Counted from the stretch's first letter, positions 1-6,902 are shown. The stretch is DNA of 10,076 nucleotides from Actinomycetota bacterium (GCA_009704065.1 WLEX01000027.1:1-10076), one strand, 5' to 3'. The notes: generated by a model not told the origin, from the letters alone. Translations and numbers: made by a program.

Positions 1-530
1 AGTCCGTATGGGTGAACCTCACGTGTGCGTGAATGATATGTAAACGTGATTGAGCAACGCGTAGATACCGCCAGCCACAAAGACGGCAGAATCTGTGCCT
101 GTGCATCAATATGTGCAACAGCCGACATTGGTGCTTCGACAATTTCGCCGCCCAACCATTGCACTGCCTGCTTGCCCCATTGCGTGCCGATTTGTACCAC
201 CGCAGCTGCCTGCTGCAATGCTGACAACTCATCGGCGGTGAGGCCAAAGTCGATGAGCTTGTATTCAGTGCGATCAATGGAATAAGCAGTCTTGCCGGCT
301 TCGCTACCGCTAAGCGTTTGCATGGTGATAGGAACACCCAAAGCGCGGAGTGATTTTTTGTCGCGTTCAAACGCAGTTCGACGTGCCTCGGGCTTTGGCG
401 GATATTGACCACGCATTGCATTATCGATTGCTTCAAGTGTGAGCGGTTGAGCCGACCCAGTGAGCAGTGCCACAAGATTGAGCATGCGTTCAGCAGCGTT
501 AACAGTTGGTCGGGATGAGGTACTCGCCAT
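1..530 (-). CDS. WYL-domain transcriptional regulator (PafB/PafC-like), 3'-truncated by window edge
   Basis: I translated this by hand on the minus strand from the ATG at 528-530; 176 codons are open up to the left edge, so the C-terminal part is missing. Residues about 10-70 form a winged-helix N-terminus typical of the family (AAERMLNLVALL, then PLTLEAI, then ARRTAFERDKKSLRALGVPI). A linker follows with YSIDRTEYKL and a helical LTADELSALQQAAAVV segment, and from about residue 150 the first strands of a WYL ligand-binding domain (SITFTYHSRTREVHPYG). Known PafB/PafC proteins are actinobacterial transcription activators of the DNA-damage response that sense single-stranded DNA; other WYL proteins control varied genes, so the target here is unknown. 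It lies 42 bp after pgi on the same strand. The start lacks a Shine-Dalgarno sequence but has TATCCT seven bases upstream. Family call is firm; exact orthology is not. Confidence 0.85.
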   Translation of the reverse strand, partial: MASTSSRPTVNAAERMLNLVALLTGSAQPLTLEAIDNAMRGQYPPKPEARRTAFERDKKSLRALGVPITMQTLSGSEAGKTAYSIDRTEYKLIDFGLTADELSALQQAAAVVQIGTQWGKQAVQWLGGEIVEAPMSAVAHIDAQAQILPSLWLAVSTRCSITFTYHSRTREVHPYG

Positions 531-543
531 TGAGGGCAGGATA
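531..543 (-). promoter_or_regulatory. Putative leaderless promoter -10 of the WYL regulator
   Basis: On the minus strand TATCCT (538-543) is followed by exactly seven bases and then the ATG of the WYL gene. This fits the actinobacterial TANNNT -10 element placed so that transcription starts at the A of the start codon. No GGAGG-like site is visible upstream of the ATG. Inference from spacing; no clear -35. Confidence 0.5.
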
Positions 544-572
544 GGGCAATAATCCCCCATTCCCATTATTTG

Positions 573-2108
573 TTAATCGAGTTTTTTTCTTTGCTGTAAA
601 TACCACGACATCAAGGGGTGTGTCATAGTTTGCGATGCATCGGGCACACCTGCATCTATTGCTGCAGATGCACTTGTTGCCATTGTCTTGCCCAGTTCGA
701 CGCCCCATTGATCGAAACTATTGACACCCATTAACCACCCTTGAACCGCAGTTGAATTTTCATATAACGACAACAAAGCACCAAATGTGTGGGGCGTCAA
801 AGCGTCGAGCATGAGCACCGTGCTTGGTCGATTACCAGGGAAATTCTTATGAGAATTCTCTTGCACACTGCCCACAGCAAGCGCTTCAGACTGAGCAAAC
901 ATGTTGGCAATCAACAAATCGTGTGCGCGCTGATCAGAACCGAGTGCTGCAACAGTAGATACAAATTCAACGGGCACTACTTGAGTTCCCTGATGGAGCA
1001 TTTGGAAAAAAGCGTGTTGGCCATTTGTGCCAGCCTCACCCCAGACCACTGGGCTCGACGATCCGTGGATGAGACTGCCGTCGGCATGTACAGATTTTCC
1101 GTTGCTTTCCATAACCAACTGCTGCAAGTACGCAGGCAAACGCCCCAGATCGTAGCTATACGGGATAACTGCCACTGTGGGGTGCTGGTGAACAACAGAG
1201 TTAATCCACCATGTCAGAGCATGAAGTACAACCAAGTTCTTCGATGGCTCCACTGCAATTGCATGTTGATCCATGTGGTGCATGCCGAGAAGAAAGGTAC
1301 GGAATTGCTTTTCACCAATGGCGCACATGAGCGTAAATCCGATAACCGATGACACCGAATACCGACCGCCCACCCAATCGAAAAACTGAAGGCAATTCTC
1401 GGCTGTGATTCCCCACGCTTGTGCTGCCTCCGGGTTTGCAGTGGTGGCGACAAAATGTTGTGACCAATCAGCAGTAGTTGCGGCTTGCACCCATGCACGC
1501 GCACGTTCAGCATTGTGCATGGTCTCAAGGGTGGTAAATGTTTTCGATGACACCACGAACAAGGTGGATTCCGGAGACAACCCGGCAAGGGCAGCATCGA
1601 GATCTGCTGCATCTACATTCGAGACAAACAAACAGTGTGGCCCATCGACGAATGAGCGGAGTGCACGAAAAGCCATTGCAGGGCCAAGATCGCTTCCTCC
1701 AATACCGATATTGACAATGGTGGTGAACCGACGTTCAACCCGCACCTGCTCTGCAAGTGCTAACGCTTTAAGTAATTGTTCATTAGCCAATGCAGCAAGG
1801 GGCGAAGAAGACGCGGGAGCACGTAAAGACAAATGGCCTACAGCACGATTTTCAGTGACGTTCAGAATGTCGCCTTGATTCATGGCGGCAAAATGTGCAG
1901 CCACATCTACGTGCTGCACTAATTCAAGAGATGCAGAAAACAAATCGGCGTCGATGCTTTGGCGGGAAAAGTCGGCATGAATGCCACATGCATCAACAGT
2001 CATCCAGTTGGCACGATGTGGGTCAGCAGCAAAGAGATCAGACAGTGGTTTGACCCGTTGAGCCACAGACGACAGGTCACGCAATTGGTCGGCAGTGATC
2101 TCGTTCAT
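573..2108 (-). CDS. pgi: Glucose-6-phosphate isomerase
   Basis: Cytosolic enzyme interconverting glucose 6-phosphate and fructose 6-phosphate in glycolysis and gluconeogenesis. The 511-residue protein has both family signatures: DWVGGRYSVSSVIG (244-257) and GWLMGVNSFDQWGVELGK (457-474). The sugar-phosphate loop IGIGGSDLG (134-142) and SSKTFTT (187-193) are intact. Expected catalytic residues are present: Glu358 in WGEAGTNGQHAF, His396 in AHDLLIANMFAQ and Lys474. It is somewhat shorter than the roughly 550-residue enterobacterial enzyme. The frame is open to 2189, but homology begins at MNEITADQLRDL, so I place the start at 2108, 10 bp after the tetR stop. TAAGTT lies seven bases before this ATG, supporting the choice. 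One small oddity is RAVGH where the family normally has RAVLH (88-92). Confidence 0.97.
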   Translation of the reverse strand: MNEITADQLRDLSSVAQRVKPLSDLFAADPHRANWMTVDACGIHADFSRQSIDADLFSASLELVQHVDVAAHFAAMNQGDILNVTENRAVGHLSLRAPASSSPLAALANEQLLKALALAEQVRVERRFTTIVNIGIGGSDLGPAMAFRALRSFVDGPHCLFVSNVDAADLDAALAGLSPESTLFVVSSKTFTTLETMHNAERARAWVQAATTADWSQHFVATTANPEAAQAWGITAENCLQFFDWVGGRYSVSSVIGFTLMCAIGEKQFRTFLLGMHHMDQHAIAVEPSKNLVVLHALTWWINSVVHQHPTVAVIPYSYDLGRLPAYLQQLVMESNGKSVHADGSLIHGSSSPVVWGEAGTNGQHAFFQMLHQGTQVVPVEFVSTVAALGSDQRAHDLLIANMFAQSEALAVGSVQENSHKNFPGNRPSTVLMLDALTPHTFGALLSLYENSTAVQGWLMGVNSFDQWGVELGKTMATSASAAIDAGVPDASQTMTHPLMSWYLQQRKKLD

Positions 2109-2121
2109 GTGAGCAAACTTA
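2109..2121 (-). promoter_or_regulatory. Putative leaderless promoter -10 of pgi, overlapping the tetR stop codon
   Basis: On the minus strand TAAGTT (2116-2121) is followed by seven bases and the pgi ATG. The first three bases of the hexamer are the TAA stop of the TetR gene. No Shine-Dalgarno sequence is seen. If real, pgi would have its own promoter inside the end of tetR, beside any read-through from bioY-tetR. Confidence 0.5.
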
Positions 2122-2763
2122 GTTGCGCACGGCGCCGCGGATGAGCCGCAAAAAGGAATCTGCAGCAGCCACATGGCGTTTTTGATCACCGCGAGCGCTC
2201 ATTCTTCCCAAACCAGCCAAAATTGACGAGGTCAAGTCTGCAAAAGCGGCAGTAGTCGCTCCTTGCAAAATGGGATCTTTCTCGGTGGATGTGTCAATCA
2301 ATTCAATAATGTGTTTACGAAATTGTTGACCGAAAGTTTCTGCACCCCTCGATACTTCGGGGTGCTTGCGCACCACCGCTGAAATTCCGGTGATAAATCC
2401 CACGACAGATGGATCGGTGTCACCAAGAATTGCCACTTCACCAAACAGCGAAGTGAGCCGAACTTCAAGAGTGGGTCCAGAATTTTTTGCCTGATCAAAC
2501 ACTGAGGTAAACGATTCGGCAATTGATTCACATACTGCAATATAGATATCTGCTTTTGAAGGAAAATAGTGATACAAAGCAGCGCTTGACACATGCGCCA
2601 AATCTGCAATGTCGCGATTCGTTGTGCCTTCAAATCCTTCAGCAGCAAAACGTTCACGTGCACATTGAATTATGCGGTCACGCGTGTCGGTGGAGTCGGT
2701 GTCAGCTGGTCGACCCAACTTGCGACTCCTTATGGGAGTCAGCTTGGTGAGAGGTCGTGCCAT
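2119..2763 (-). CDS. TetR-family transcriptional regulator next to bioY
   Basis: A 214-residue protein with an N-terminal TetR DNA-binding domain: residues 27-47 (TRDRIIQCARERFAAEGFEGT) form helix 1, and the helix-turn-helix spans about 48-68 (TNRDIADLAHVSSAALYHYF, then PSKADIY). The C-terminal half is a helical ligand and dimer domain whose ligand cannot be read from sequence. A basic 20-residue leader precedes the domain; the ATG at 2763 is preferred because TAATAC lies seven bases upstream. The gene starts 15 bp after bioY on the same strand, and a perfect inverted repeat covers its start region. Actinobacteria are known to use a TetR-family repressor, BioQ, for biotin genes; a similar role in sensing biotin status is an inference from position only. 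Control of pgi is the less likely alternative. Confidence 0.93.
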   Translation of the reverse strand: MARPLTKLTPIRSRKLGRPADTDSTDTRDRIIQCARERFAAEGFEGTTNRDIADLAHVSSAALYHYFPSKADIYIAVCESIAESFTSVFDQAKNSGPTLEVRLTSLFGEVAILGDTDPSVVGFITGISAVVRKHPEVSRGAETFGQQFRKHIIELIDTSTEKDPILQGATTAAFADLTSSILAGLGRMSARGDQKRHVAAADSFLRLIRGAVRN

Positions 2764-2770
2764 ATCACCA

Positions 2771-2800
2771 GTATTACCTCAGCGAGGCTTGAGGTAATAC
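2771..2800. repeat. Perfect 10+10 bp inverted repeat over the bioY stop and tetR start region (candidate operator or hairpin)
   Basis: GTATTACCTC (2771-2780) and GAGGTAATAC (2791-2800) are exact reverse complements separated by 10 bases. The repeat contains the bioY stop codon and ends seven bases before the tetR ATG. The tetR-proximal arm holds TAATAC (a near -10 hexamer) and GAGG (a possible ribosome-binding sequence). It could be the operator for self-repression by the TetR protein, or an RNA hairpin that hides the translation start. No T-run follows on the minus strand, so it does not look like an intrinsic terminator. Confidence 0.7.
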
Positions 2801-3390
2801 AACGCCCATCCAGCAGGAGCAATAAGACCGGCAAGAACCATTTTCACCAAATCGCCAGCCAAGAAAGGAGTGATACCAAGACCAATTGCATTGGTTTCGC
2901 CTGTTGCGACACCAATGTTGAGCGAGTGCGACAACCACAATGCACCACAGAGATAGATAACAGCTGTTCCAAGAGCCATGGCGGACATTGATTGAACAAT
3001 GTGGCGGTCCTGGCGCCTGTCTGCATACCAACCAATTATTCCCGCAGCCAAAATAAATCCGAAGAAGTAGCCGGCAGTTGCACCAGTTGCCTTTGACCAT
3101 CCGCCCGAGGCGTCTGCGTAGAACGGCAATCCGATAGCACCGAGTACCCAGTACATAAATTGACTAGCCATTGCTCGACGAGCACCGATGGCACTACCAA
3201 CACTGAGAACTGCAAATGTTTGGCCTGTCAATGGAACTGGAGTGAAACCGAGGTGCACCACAATTTGGGCACACAAGGCAGTAAAAAGCGCCCCACCCAT
3301 TACCAAGGTGATGTCGCGCGTAATGCGCTTTTCCATGATGCGAGGCATCGGGATGAGATCGGTGAGAACAGTGGGGAGAGCAGTTGCCAT
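2779..3390 (-). CDS. bioY: Biotin transporter S-component BioY
   Basis: BioY is the membrane-embedded substrate-binding component of the energy-coupling-factor biotin transporter. It works with an ECF ATPase and T-component (not in this window) or, in some bacteria, alone. The 203-residue protein is hydrophobic with about six membrane segments and carries the family marks: FTPVPLTGQTFAVL (49-62), a small-residue LGAIGLPFYADASGGW (83-98), GATAGYFFGF (103-112) and the terminal PFLAGDLVKMVLAG (175-188). The frame is open to 3456, but the extra 22 residues read as non-coding promoter sequence; I place the start at the ATG at 3390. The next gene downstream, 15 bp away, is a TetR regulator. Candidate operators lie in the 86-bp region shared with the divergent ppx gene. 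Confidence in family is high; biotin specificity is inferred from the family. Confidence 0.95.
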   Translation of the reverse strand: MATALPTVLTDLIPMPRIMEKRITRDITLVMGGALFTALCAQIVVHLGFTPVPLTGQTFAVLSVGSAIGARRAMASQFMYWVLGAIGLPFYADASGGWSKATGATAGYFFGFILAAGIIGWYADRRQDRHIVQSMSAMALGTAVIYLCGALWLSHSLNIGVATGETNAIGLGITPFLAGDLVKMVLAGLIAPAGWALYYLKPR

Positions 3391-3403
3391 AACCCCGAAC
3401 GCT

Positions 3404-3416
3404 ACTACCGTGTAGT
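3404..3416. repeat. Short palindrome in the bioY leader (ACTAC-N3-GTAGT)
   Basis: ACTAC (3404-3408) and GTAGT (3412-3416) are exact reverse complements separated by CGT. It starts 13 bases upstream of the bioY ATG. Five-base arms can arise by chance, so it is only a candidate regulatory site. Confidence 0.3.
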
Positions 3417-3427
3417 CATGGCTGCCG

Positions 3428-3445
3428 AATATAGAACCTCTTCTA
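3428..3445 (-). promoter_or_regulatory. Candidate bioY promoter -10 with overlapping palindrome (TAGAA-N4-TTCTA)
   Basis: On the minus strand TATATT (3428-3433) is a good -10 hexamer about 37 bases upstream of the bioY start; no convincing -35 is visible. A 5-4-5 palindrome, TAGAA CCTC TTCTA (3432-3445), overlaps it, a position where a bound repressor would block RNA polymerase. On the minus strand GAGGT-N2-TA occurs here and also in the tetR-proximal arm of the larger inverted repeat, which hints at a common half-site. Inference only. Confidence 0.35.
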
Positions 3446-3476
3446 CACAAGTGCACAAAGCCATGATGGGACAGCA

Positions 3477-5021
3477 GTGAGCAACTCCACCCGAGCTATT
3501 GCTGCCATCGATATTGGGACCAACAGCATCCACATGATTGTGGCCAAAGTCAACGAATCAGGCTTTGAAATCATTACTCGCGAGAAGGACACCACCCGTC
3601 TCGGTGAGGGTGGCGGCGATATGAAGACCCTCAGCCTCGATGCCATGAACCGAGGTGTTGAGGCACTGCGCCACATGAAACGCATCGCCGACGTACACAA
3701 AGCCGAAGTATTTGCTGTGGCAACCAGTGCTGTTCGCGAGGCTAAAAATGCCGATGATTTTGTGAACCGTGTTGCCGTTGAAGCCGGAATAGCTATCCAT
3801 GTGATCTCGGGAGTCGAAGAAGCGCGCCTCATCCATCTTGGAGTCTTGCAAGCTCTCCCCCTCACTAAAAAGCGTTCCATACTCATCGATATTGGTGGCG
3901 GGTCAACCGAGGTAGTTGTTTTCGATCACCTCAAAGAACTTTTCGCACGTAGTTTCAAACTCGGAGCCGTACGACTCACCAACCGCTTCTTTCGCGACGG
4001 ATCTACTCATCCCTCGTCAGTTCCGTCGTGCAGAAGATTCGTTGAATCCACAATCGAGCCCGCAAAGCGAGAGGTGAAGAAACTGTCACACGATATTGCG
4101 GTGGTGTCATCGGGTACTGCCGAGACACTCGCACAAATGTGTTGGTTGCTCGATCATAAAGATCTTCCTCGAAACCTCAACGGAATCACATTTACTCGCG
4201 AGCAATTACATACGGTGACCCAAACGATTATTACAACTGCACCATCAGAGCGCATCAACCTCGACGGCATGGAACCGGGTCGTGTCGACATTATTCTGGC
4301 TGGCGCCATCATCCTTGATTCACTTGCTGAAACATTCGAAATCACACAGTTCACATTTTCCGATTATGCACTGAGAGAAGGCGTTCTTCTCGATGCTTCA
4401 CGTCGCCTAGAACCACAAATCGATAAAGACCTCCGCAATGTGGCAATCGATAGTGCTCGCAAATTGGCCGAACGTTGTGACGACGATATTCAACACAGCC
4501 AAACAGTCGCCCGCCTATCGTGCATGTTGTTCGACGAACTCTCTGCAACGTATGAGATTGACCCGCATTATCGGTTGTATCTCGAGGCTGCATCGCTTCT
4601 GGCAAATGTTGGTCTCGTTGTGTCACATGCCAAACACCACCTGCACACGTATTACATGGTGCGCAACGCTGATCTAGTTGGCTTTACAGATCACGAAATA
4701 GAACTGGTGGCACAAATTGCTCGATACCACCGCAAGAGTGAACCAAAAACGCAACATGCCTCCTATGCGGCTCTGCCACCGCACGACCAGAAAACGGTAC
4801 GCATGATGTCTGCAATTTTGCGAGTCAGTATCGGACTAGACCGAACCCATGATGGCCGTACAACAGAAGTGTCGTTGCGCGCTAAGGGCGACAAGATCAC
4901 CATCACTTTGATTGGCGATAAGAAGTCAGACTTATCGCTCAATGTGTATGCCACTCAGCAGCGAACCGAACTGCTGGCCGATGTGTTCGGCGCAGACATC
5001 ACCGTAGTGTCGAAGAACTAA
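3477..5021 (+). CDS. Ppx/GppA-family phosphatase (exopolyphosphatase or pppGpp phosphatase) with C-terminal HD-like domain
   Basis: Cytosolic enzyme of the actin/Hsp70 ATPase fold that releases phosphate from polyphosphate ends or from pppGpp; sequence alone does not separate the two. In the 514-residue product, the two phosphate loops are intact, IDIGTNS (11-17) and DIGGGSTE (138-145), as are TSAVREA (83-89) and the glutamate-rich ISGVEEARL (110-118). RVDIILAGAIIL (269-280) and FSDYALREG (294-302) close the catalytic half. Residues from about 320 match the HD-like third domain of long Ppx/GppA proteins, ending with RYHRK (416-420), but the usual LHE/LHD-I-G metal motif reads LLANVG (374-379). 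Translation starts at a GTG; GGGA lies about eight bases upstream. Its stop overlaps that of the convergent transpeptidase gene. Confidence 0.92.
   Translation: MSNSTRAIAAIDIGTNSIHMIVAKVNESGFEIITREKDTTRLGEGGGDMKTLSLDAMNRGVEALRHMKRIADVHKAEVFAVATSAVREAKNADDFVNRVAVEAGIAIHVISGVEEARLIHLGVLQALPLTKKRSILIDIGGGSTEVVVFDHLKELFARSFKLGAVRLTNRFFRDGSTHPSSVPSCRRFVESTIEPAKREVKKLSHDIAVVSSGTAETLAQMCWLLDHKDLPRNLNGITFTREQLHTVTQTIITTAPSERINLDGMEPGRVDIILAGAIILDSLAETFEITQFTFSDYALREGVLLDASRRLEPQIDKDLRNVAIDSARKLAERCDDDIQHSQTVARLSCMLFDELSATYEIDPHYRLYLEAASLLANVGLVVSHAKHHLHTYYMVRNADLVGFTDHEIELVAQIARYHRKSEPKTQHASYAALPPHDQKTVRMMSAILRVSIGLDRTHDGRTTEVSLRAKGDKITITLIGDKKSDLSLNVYATQQRTELLADVFGADITVVSKN
5018..5021. other. Overlapping convergent stop codons (CTAA) of ppx/gppA and the L,D-transpeptidase
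   Basis: The four bases CTAA hold the TAA of the + strand phosphatase gene (5019-5021) and, on the minus strand, the TAG of the transpeptidase gene (5018-5020). The genes therefore meet tail to tail with no intergenic DNA, so each transcript must end inside the other gene or by a factor-dependent mechanism. Confidence 0.9.
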
Positions 5022-6112
5022 CCCGGCACCACAGTGCTGGTCACTGAGGGAGGAGCAACCGTAGTAGTCACAGGAGTTGTGACCTTGGGAACCGTCGTAA
5101 TGACCTTGGGAACCGTGGTGGTTGTTTTGGGAATAGTGGTGGTACTCGATGTTGTGGTGGTGTAGTTCGGATCTTTTTTGTCCCACGGCGGCGGCTGTGA
5201 ACCATTTTCTTCAGGAGTTTTCACACCGTCGAACACATAGACCCGATCGCCATATTCCACCATTGCCGGAAAATACTCAGAGATGAAAATAGGAATACGA
5301 ACACACCCATGTGATGCAGGCTCTTTGGGAACAGTCATTGCACCATGAATTGCTACTCCGTAATTGAAATACACGGGGTTCCACATAGTGCCAAGCTTGC
5401 TCTCGCGTTGGCCCACCTTGCGGTTATAGAAATAATAAATGCCACCGGGCGTAATAGCTTGACCACAGATGCCATCTTTGATGACATCTGCACCTTTGTT
5501 TCCTTCTTCGCCTGGGTCGACAATTACTTCTTCACACCATTCTTGACCGGTTCCCGATGAGATGTGAGAAATGAGAACAATGTCTTTTTCTTTCACCACT
5601 ATCATCACTTGTTCAGGAAGGTAGACCTCGACATGATTCGGGGTATCCGATTCGCGACGCGGAGTGATGACTACGTTTCCACGCATCGAGTCCCACAGCA
5701 CTGGTGTTACAAAATCGACAAGCGTGTCGCGTGACATCTTGAGAACCAATGCTTGAAAAGCCCACACAGCCATCAATGTGTCACCACCATAAATGCCATC
5801 GACAACGCCCGGATCAAATTTGAGATCCTTTAAACGTTGCTGAATACGCAAGACATCGTCACCCTTCATTCCGCGCTTTATCGTGCGCGTCAATGGCAGA
5901 CATGTAATGGGAGAACCTGGCGGGCACAACGTGGGATCGATTGTGGTAGTGGTGGTGACAACTGGTTTGTTCTGCTCACGTACAACAACAATTCCTGCCA
6001 CTACCGAAACAAACAAGATTGACGCAATGATGGCGGGGCGCCAATGCGCCCACCACGAACGATGTGCAACCTCATCGACGATGGGCTCAATAGGTTCAAA
6101 CTGATCGGTCAT
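5018..6112 (-). CDS. Membrane-anchored L,D-transpeptidase (YkuD) with peptidoglycan-binding domain and Thr/Pro tail
   Basis: Cell-envelope enzyme expected to make 3-3 peptide cross-links in peptidoglycan or attach ligands to it. The 364-residue protein has a short cytoplasmic start, one membrane segment (about 27-44, PAIIASILFVSVVAGIVV) and a Thr linker (53-57). A PG_binding_1 domain follows (about 80-122, with GDDVLRIQQRLKDL and VDGIYGGDT), then a YkuD catalytic domain (about 160-300). The active site reads HGAM (256-259) and SHGCVR (267-272), with Cys270 as nucleophile and His268 beside it. Residues 318-364 form a low-complexity tail of Thr with PKV units, perhaps a wall-spanning spacer. 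Two extra cysteines (63 and 71) lie before the binding domain. The start overlaps the upstream glycosyltransferase stop as ATGA, so translation is probably coupled. Confidence 0.93.
   Translation of the reverse strand: MTDQFEPIEPIVDEVAHRSWWAHWRPAIIASILFVSVVAGIVVVREQNKPVVTTTTTIDPTLCPPGSPITCLPLTRTIKRGMKGDDVLRIQQRLKDLKFDPGVVDGIYGGDTLMAVWAFQALVLKMSRDTLVDFVTPVLWDSMRGNVVITPRRESDTPNHVEVYLPEQVMIVVKEKDIVLISHISSGTGQEWCEEVIVDPGEEGNKGADVIKDGICGQAITPGGIYYFYNRKVGQRESKLGTMWNPVYFNYGVAIHGAMTVPKEPASHGCVRIPIFISEYFPAMVEYGDRVYVFDGVKTPEENGSQPPPWDKKDPNYTTTTSSTTTIPKTTTTVPKVITTVPKVTTPVTTTVAPPSVTSTVVPG
5080..5137. repeat. 21-bp period repeat encoding the TTVPKV units of the transpeptidase tail
   Basis: A 16-bp unit, TGACCTTGGGAACCGT, occurs identically at 5080-5095 and 5101-5116, and a diverged copy is at 5122-5137. 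The 21-bp period equals seven codons and encodes TT(V/I)PK(V/T)(I/T) units on the minus strand. It lies within the coding region and keeps the frame, so copy number could vary without breaking the gene. Confidence 0.85.
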
Positions 6113-6852
6113 ATGACAGGGTTGATATCGCGAATCTCACGCCGCAATTGACGTGCTTCACCAAGAATTTTCTTAATGACTGCAGGAGAGCTCAATGTAG
6201 AGACTCCACGAGTACGTGGGAAATAGTCGGTACCAAACTGAATAACGGTGTAACCGAACTTCTGCGCTTTCACGATGAGCTCAGCATCGATAAACGAACC
6301 TTCGCTCTTTAGTTCAACATGTTCGAATACACGCGTGCGACACAATTTGAATGCAAAGTTGATATCGCGAAAGCGCACACCAAATAGAACCCGCACCATG
6401 AGGTTGTAAAAAAATGAATACACGGTGCGCACATAGCCTTCGCCTGTTCGATCAAAACGATACGCACTCACAATGTCGGCGTCGTAATAGCGCAACAAGC
6501 GCATGGCCTTATGCACATCGTGCATGTCAAATGGCAAATCAGCGTCGGTGTACAACACCAAGTCGCCGGTAGCAGCGGCGTAACCCGATTTCATGGAACC
6601 GCCCAATTTGCGGTTCTCGGGATGACGCACCACTTTGATACGCGGGTCAAGGCTGGCCAAACGTTGCGCGATAACAGGCGTGTTGTCGGTAGATGCATCG
6701 TCGACAATGATCATTTCGTAATCGGCAATGTCACCTTGAGCCAATAGGTCTTCGCATTCCTCGCGGGCAGCATCGATTGCCCGCTCGATGTAGTCCTGCT
6801 CATTCCACATGGGAAAGAACACAGATAGTTTATTGAACGGTGTCGTTTCCAT
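6109..6852 (-). CDS. Family 2 glycosyltransferase, polyprenyl-phosphate mannosyl/glucosyltransferase-like
   Basis: Predicted to transfer a sugar from a nucleotide donor, probably to a polyprenyl phosphate at the inner face of the membrane. The 247-residue GT-A domain shows FPMWNEQDYIERAI (13-26), the nucleotide-binding VDDASTDNT (50-58), the metal-binding DAD (103-105), and the dolichol-phosphate-mannose-synthase-like later block FRDINFAFKL (161-170) with GSFIDAELIVKAQKFGY (185-201). There is no C-terminal membrane segment, as in the short soluble members. Donor and acceptor cannot be fixed from sequence. A GAGGGG sequence lies just before the ATG. The stop overlaps the transpeptidase start (ATGA), so both are likely made from one transcript and act on the envelope. 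Confidence 0.9.
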   Translation of the reverse strand: METTPFNKLSVFFPMWNEQDYIERAIDAAREECEDLLAQGDIADYEMIIVDDASTDNTPVIAQRLASLDPRIKVVRHPENRKLGGSMKSGYAAATGDLVLYTDADLPFDMHDVHKAMRLLRYYDADIVSAYRFDRTGEGYVRTVYSFFYNLMVRVLFGVRFRDINFAFKLCRTRVFEHVELKSEGSFIDAELIVKAQKFGYTVIQFGTDYFPRTRGVSTLSSPAVIKKILGEARQLRREIRDINPVI

Positions 6853-6902
6853 GCCCCCTCAAGGCTAACGGTGGGTGCCACAGGTCTGCAGGCGGTCACC
6901 TA

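Noticed and set aside
46..285. Cys-rich 79-codon + strand frame
   Set aside because: Lies opposite the WYL regulator, whose protein makes family sense; the + frame has no recognisable domain.
549..571. Hairpin AATAAT...ATTATT after pgi as a terminator
   Set aside because: The stem is six weak A-T pairs with a large G-rich loop and no T-run, so it would not be stable.
789..1352. 187-codon open frame on the + strand inside pgi
   Set aside because: It is antisense to conserved pgi codons, shows no family motif, and is best read as a shadow of the isomerase.
2109..2189. Longer pgi start adding 27 residues
   Set aside because: It would run into the tetR coding region and lacks homology; MNEITADQL with a TAAGTT seven bases before is the better start.
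2771..2800. Intrinsic terminator after bioY
   Set aside because: The inverted repeat is perfect, but no T-run follows on the minus strand and the tetR gene begins seven bases later.
3391..3456. Longer bioY start adding 22 residues
   Set aside because: The added residues (MHLCRRGSIFGSHDY...) do not fit the family and overlap the divergent promoter; the ATG at 3390 fits better.
3391..3476. BirA, BioR or BioQ operator in the bioY promoter
   Set aside because: None of the motifs I know for these (TTGTAAACC-type, TTATMKATAA, TGAAC-N3-GTTAC) is present; only unrelated short palindromes are seen.
3463..3480. Five-codon leader ORF (MMGQQ) overlapping the ppx GTG start
   Set aside because: Too short to support; the GGGA inside it is more simply the ribosome-binding site of the GTG start.
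5080..5137. CRISPR-like or regulatory direct repeats
   Set aside because: The 21-bp period matches seven codons of the low-complexity protein tail, which fully explains it.
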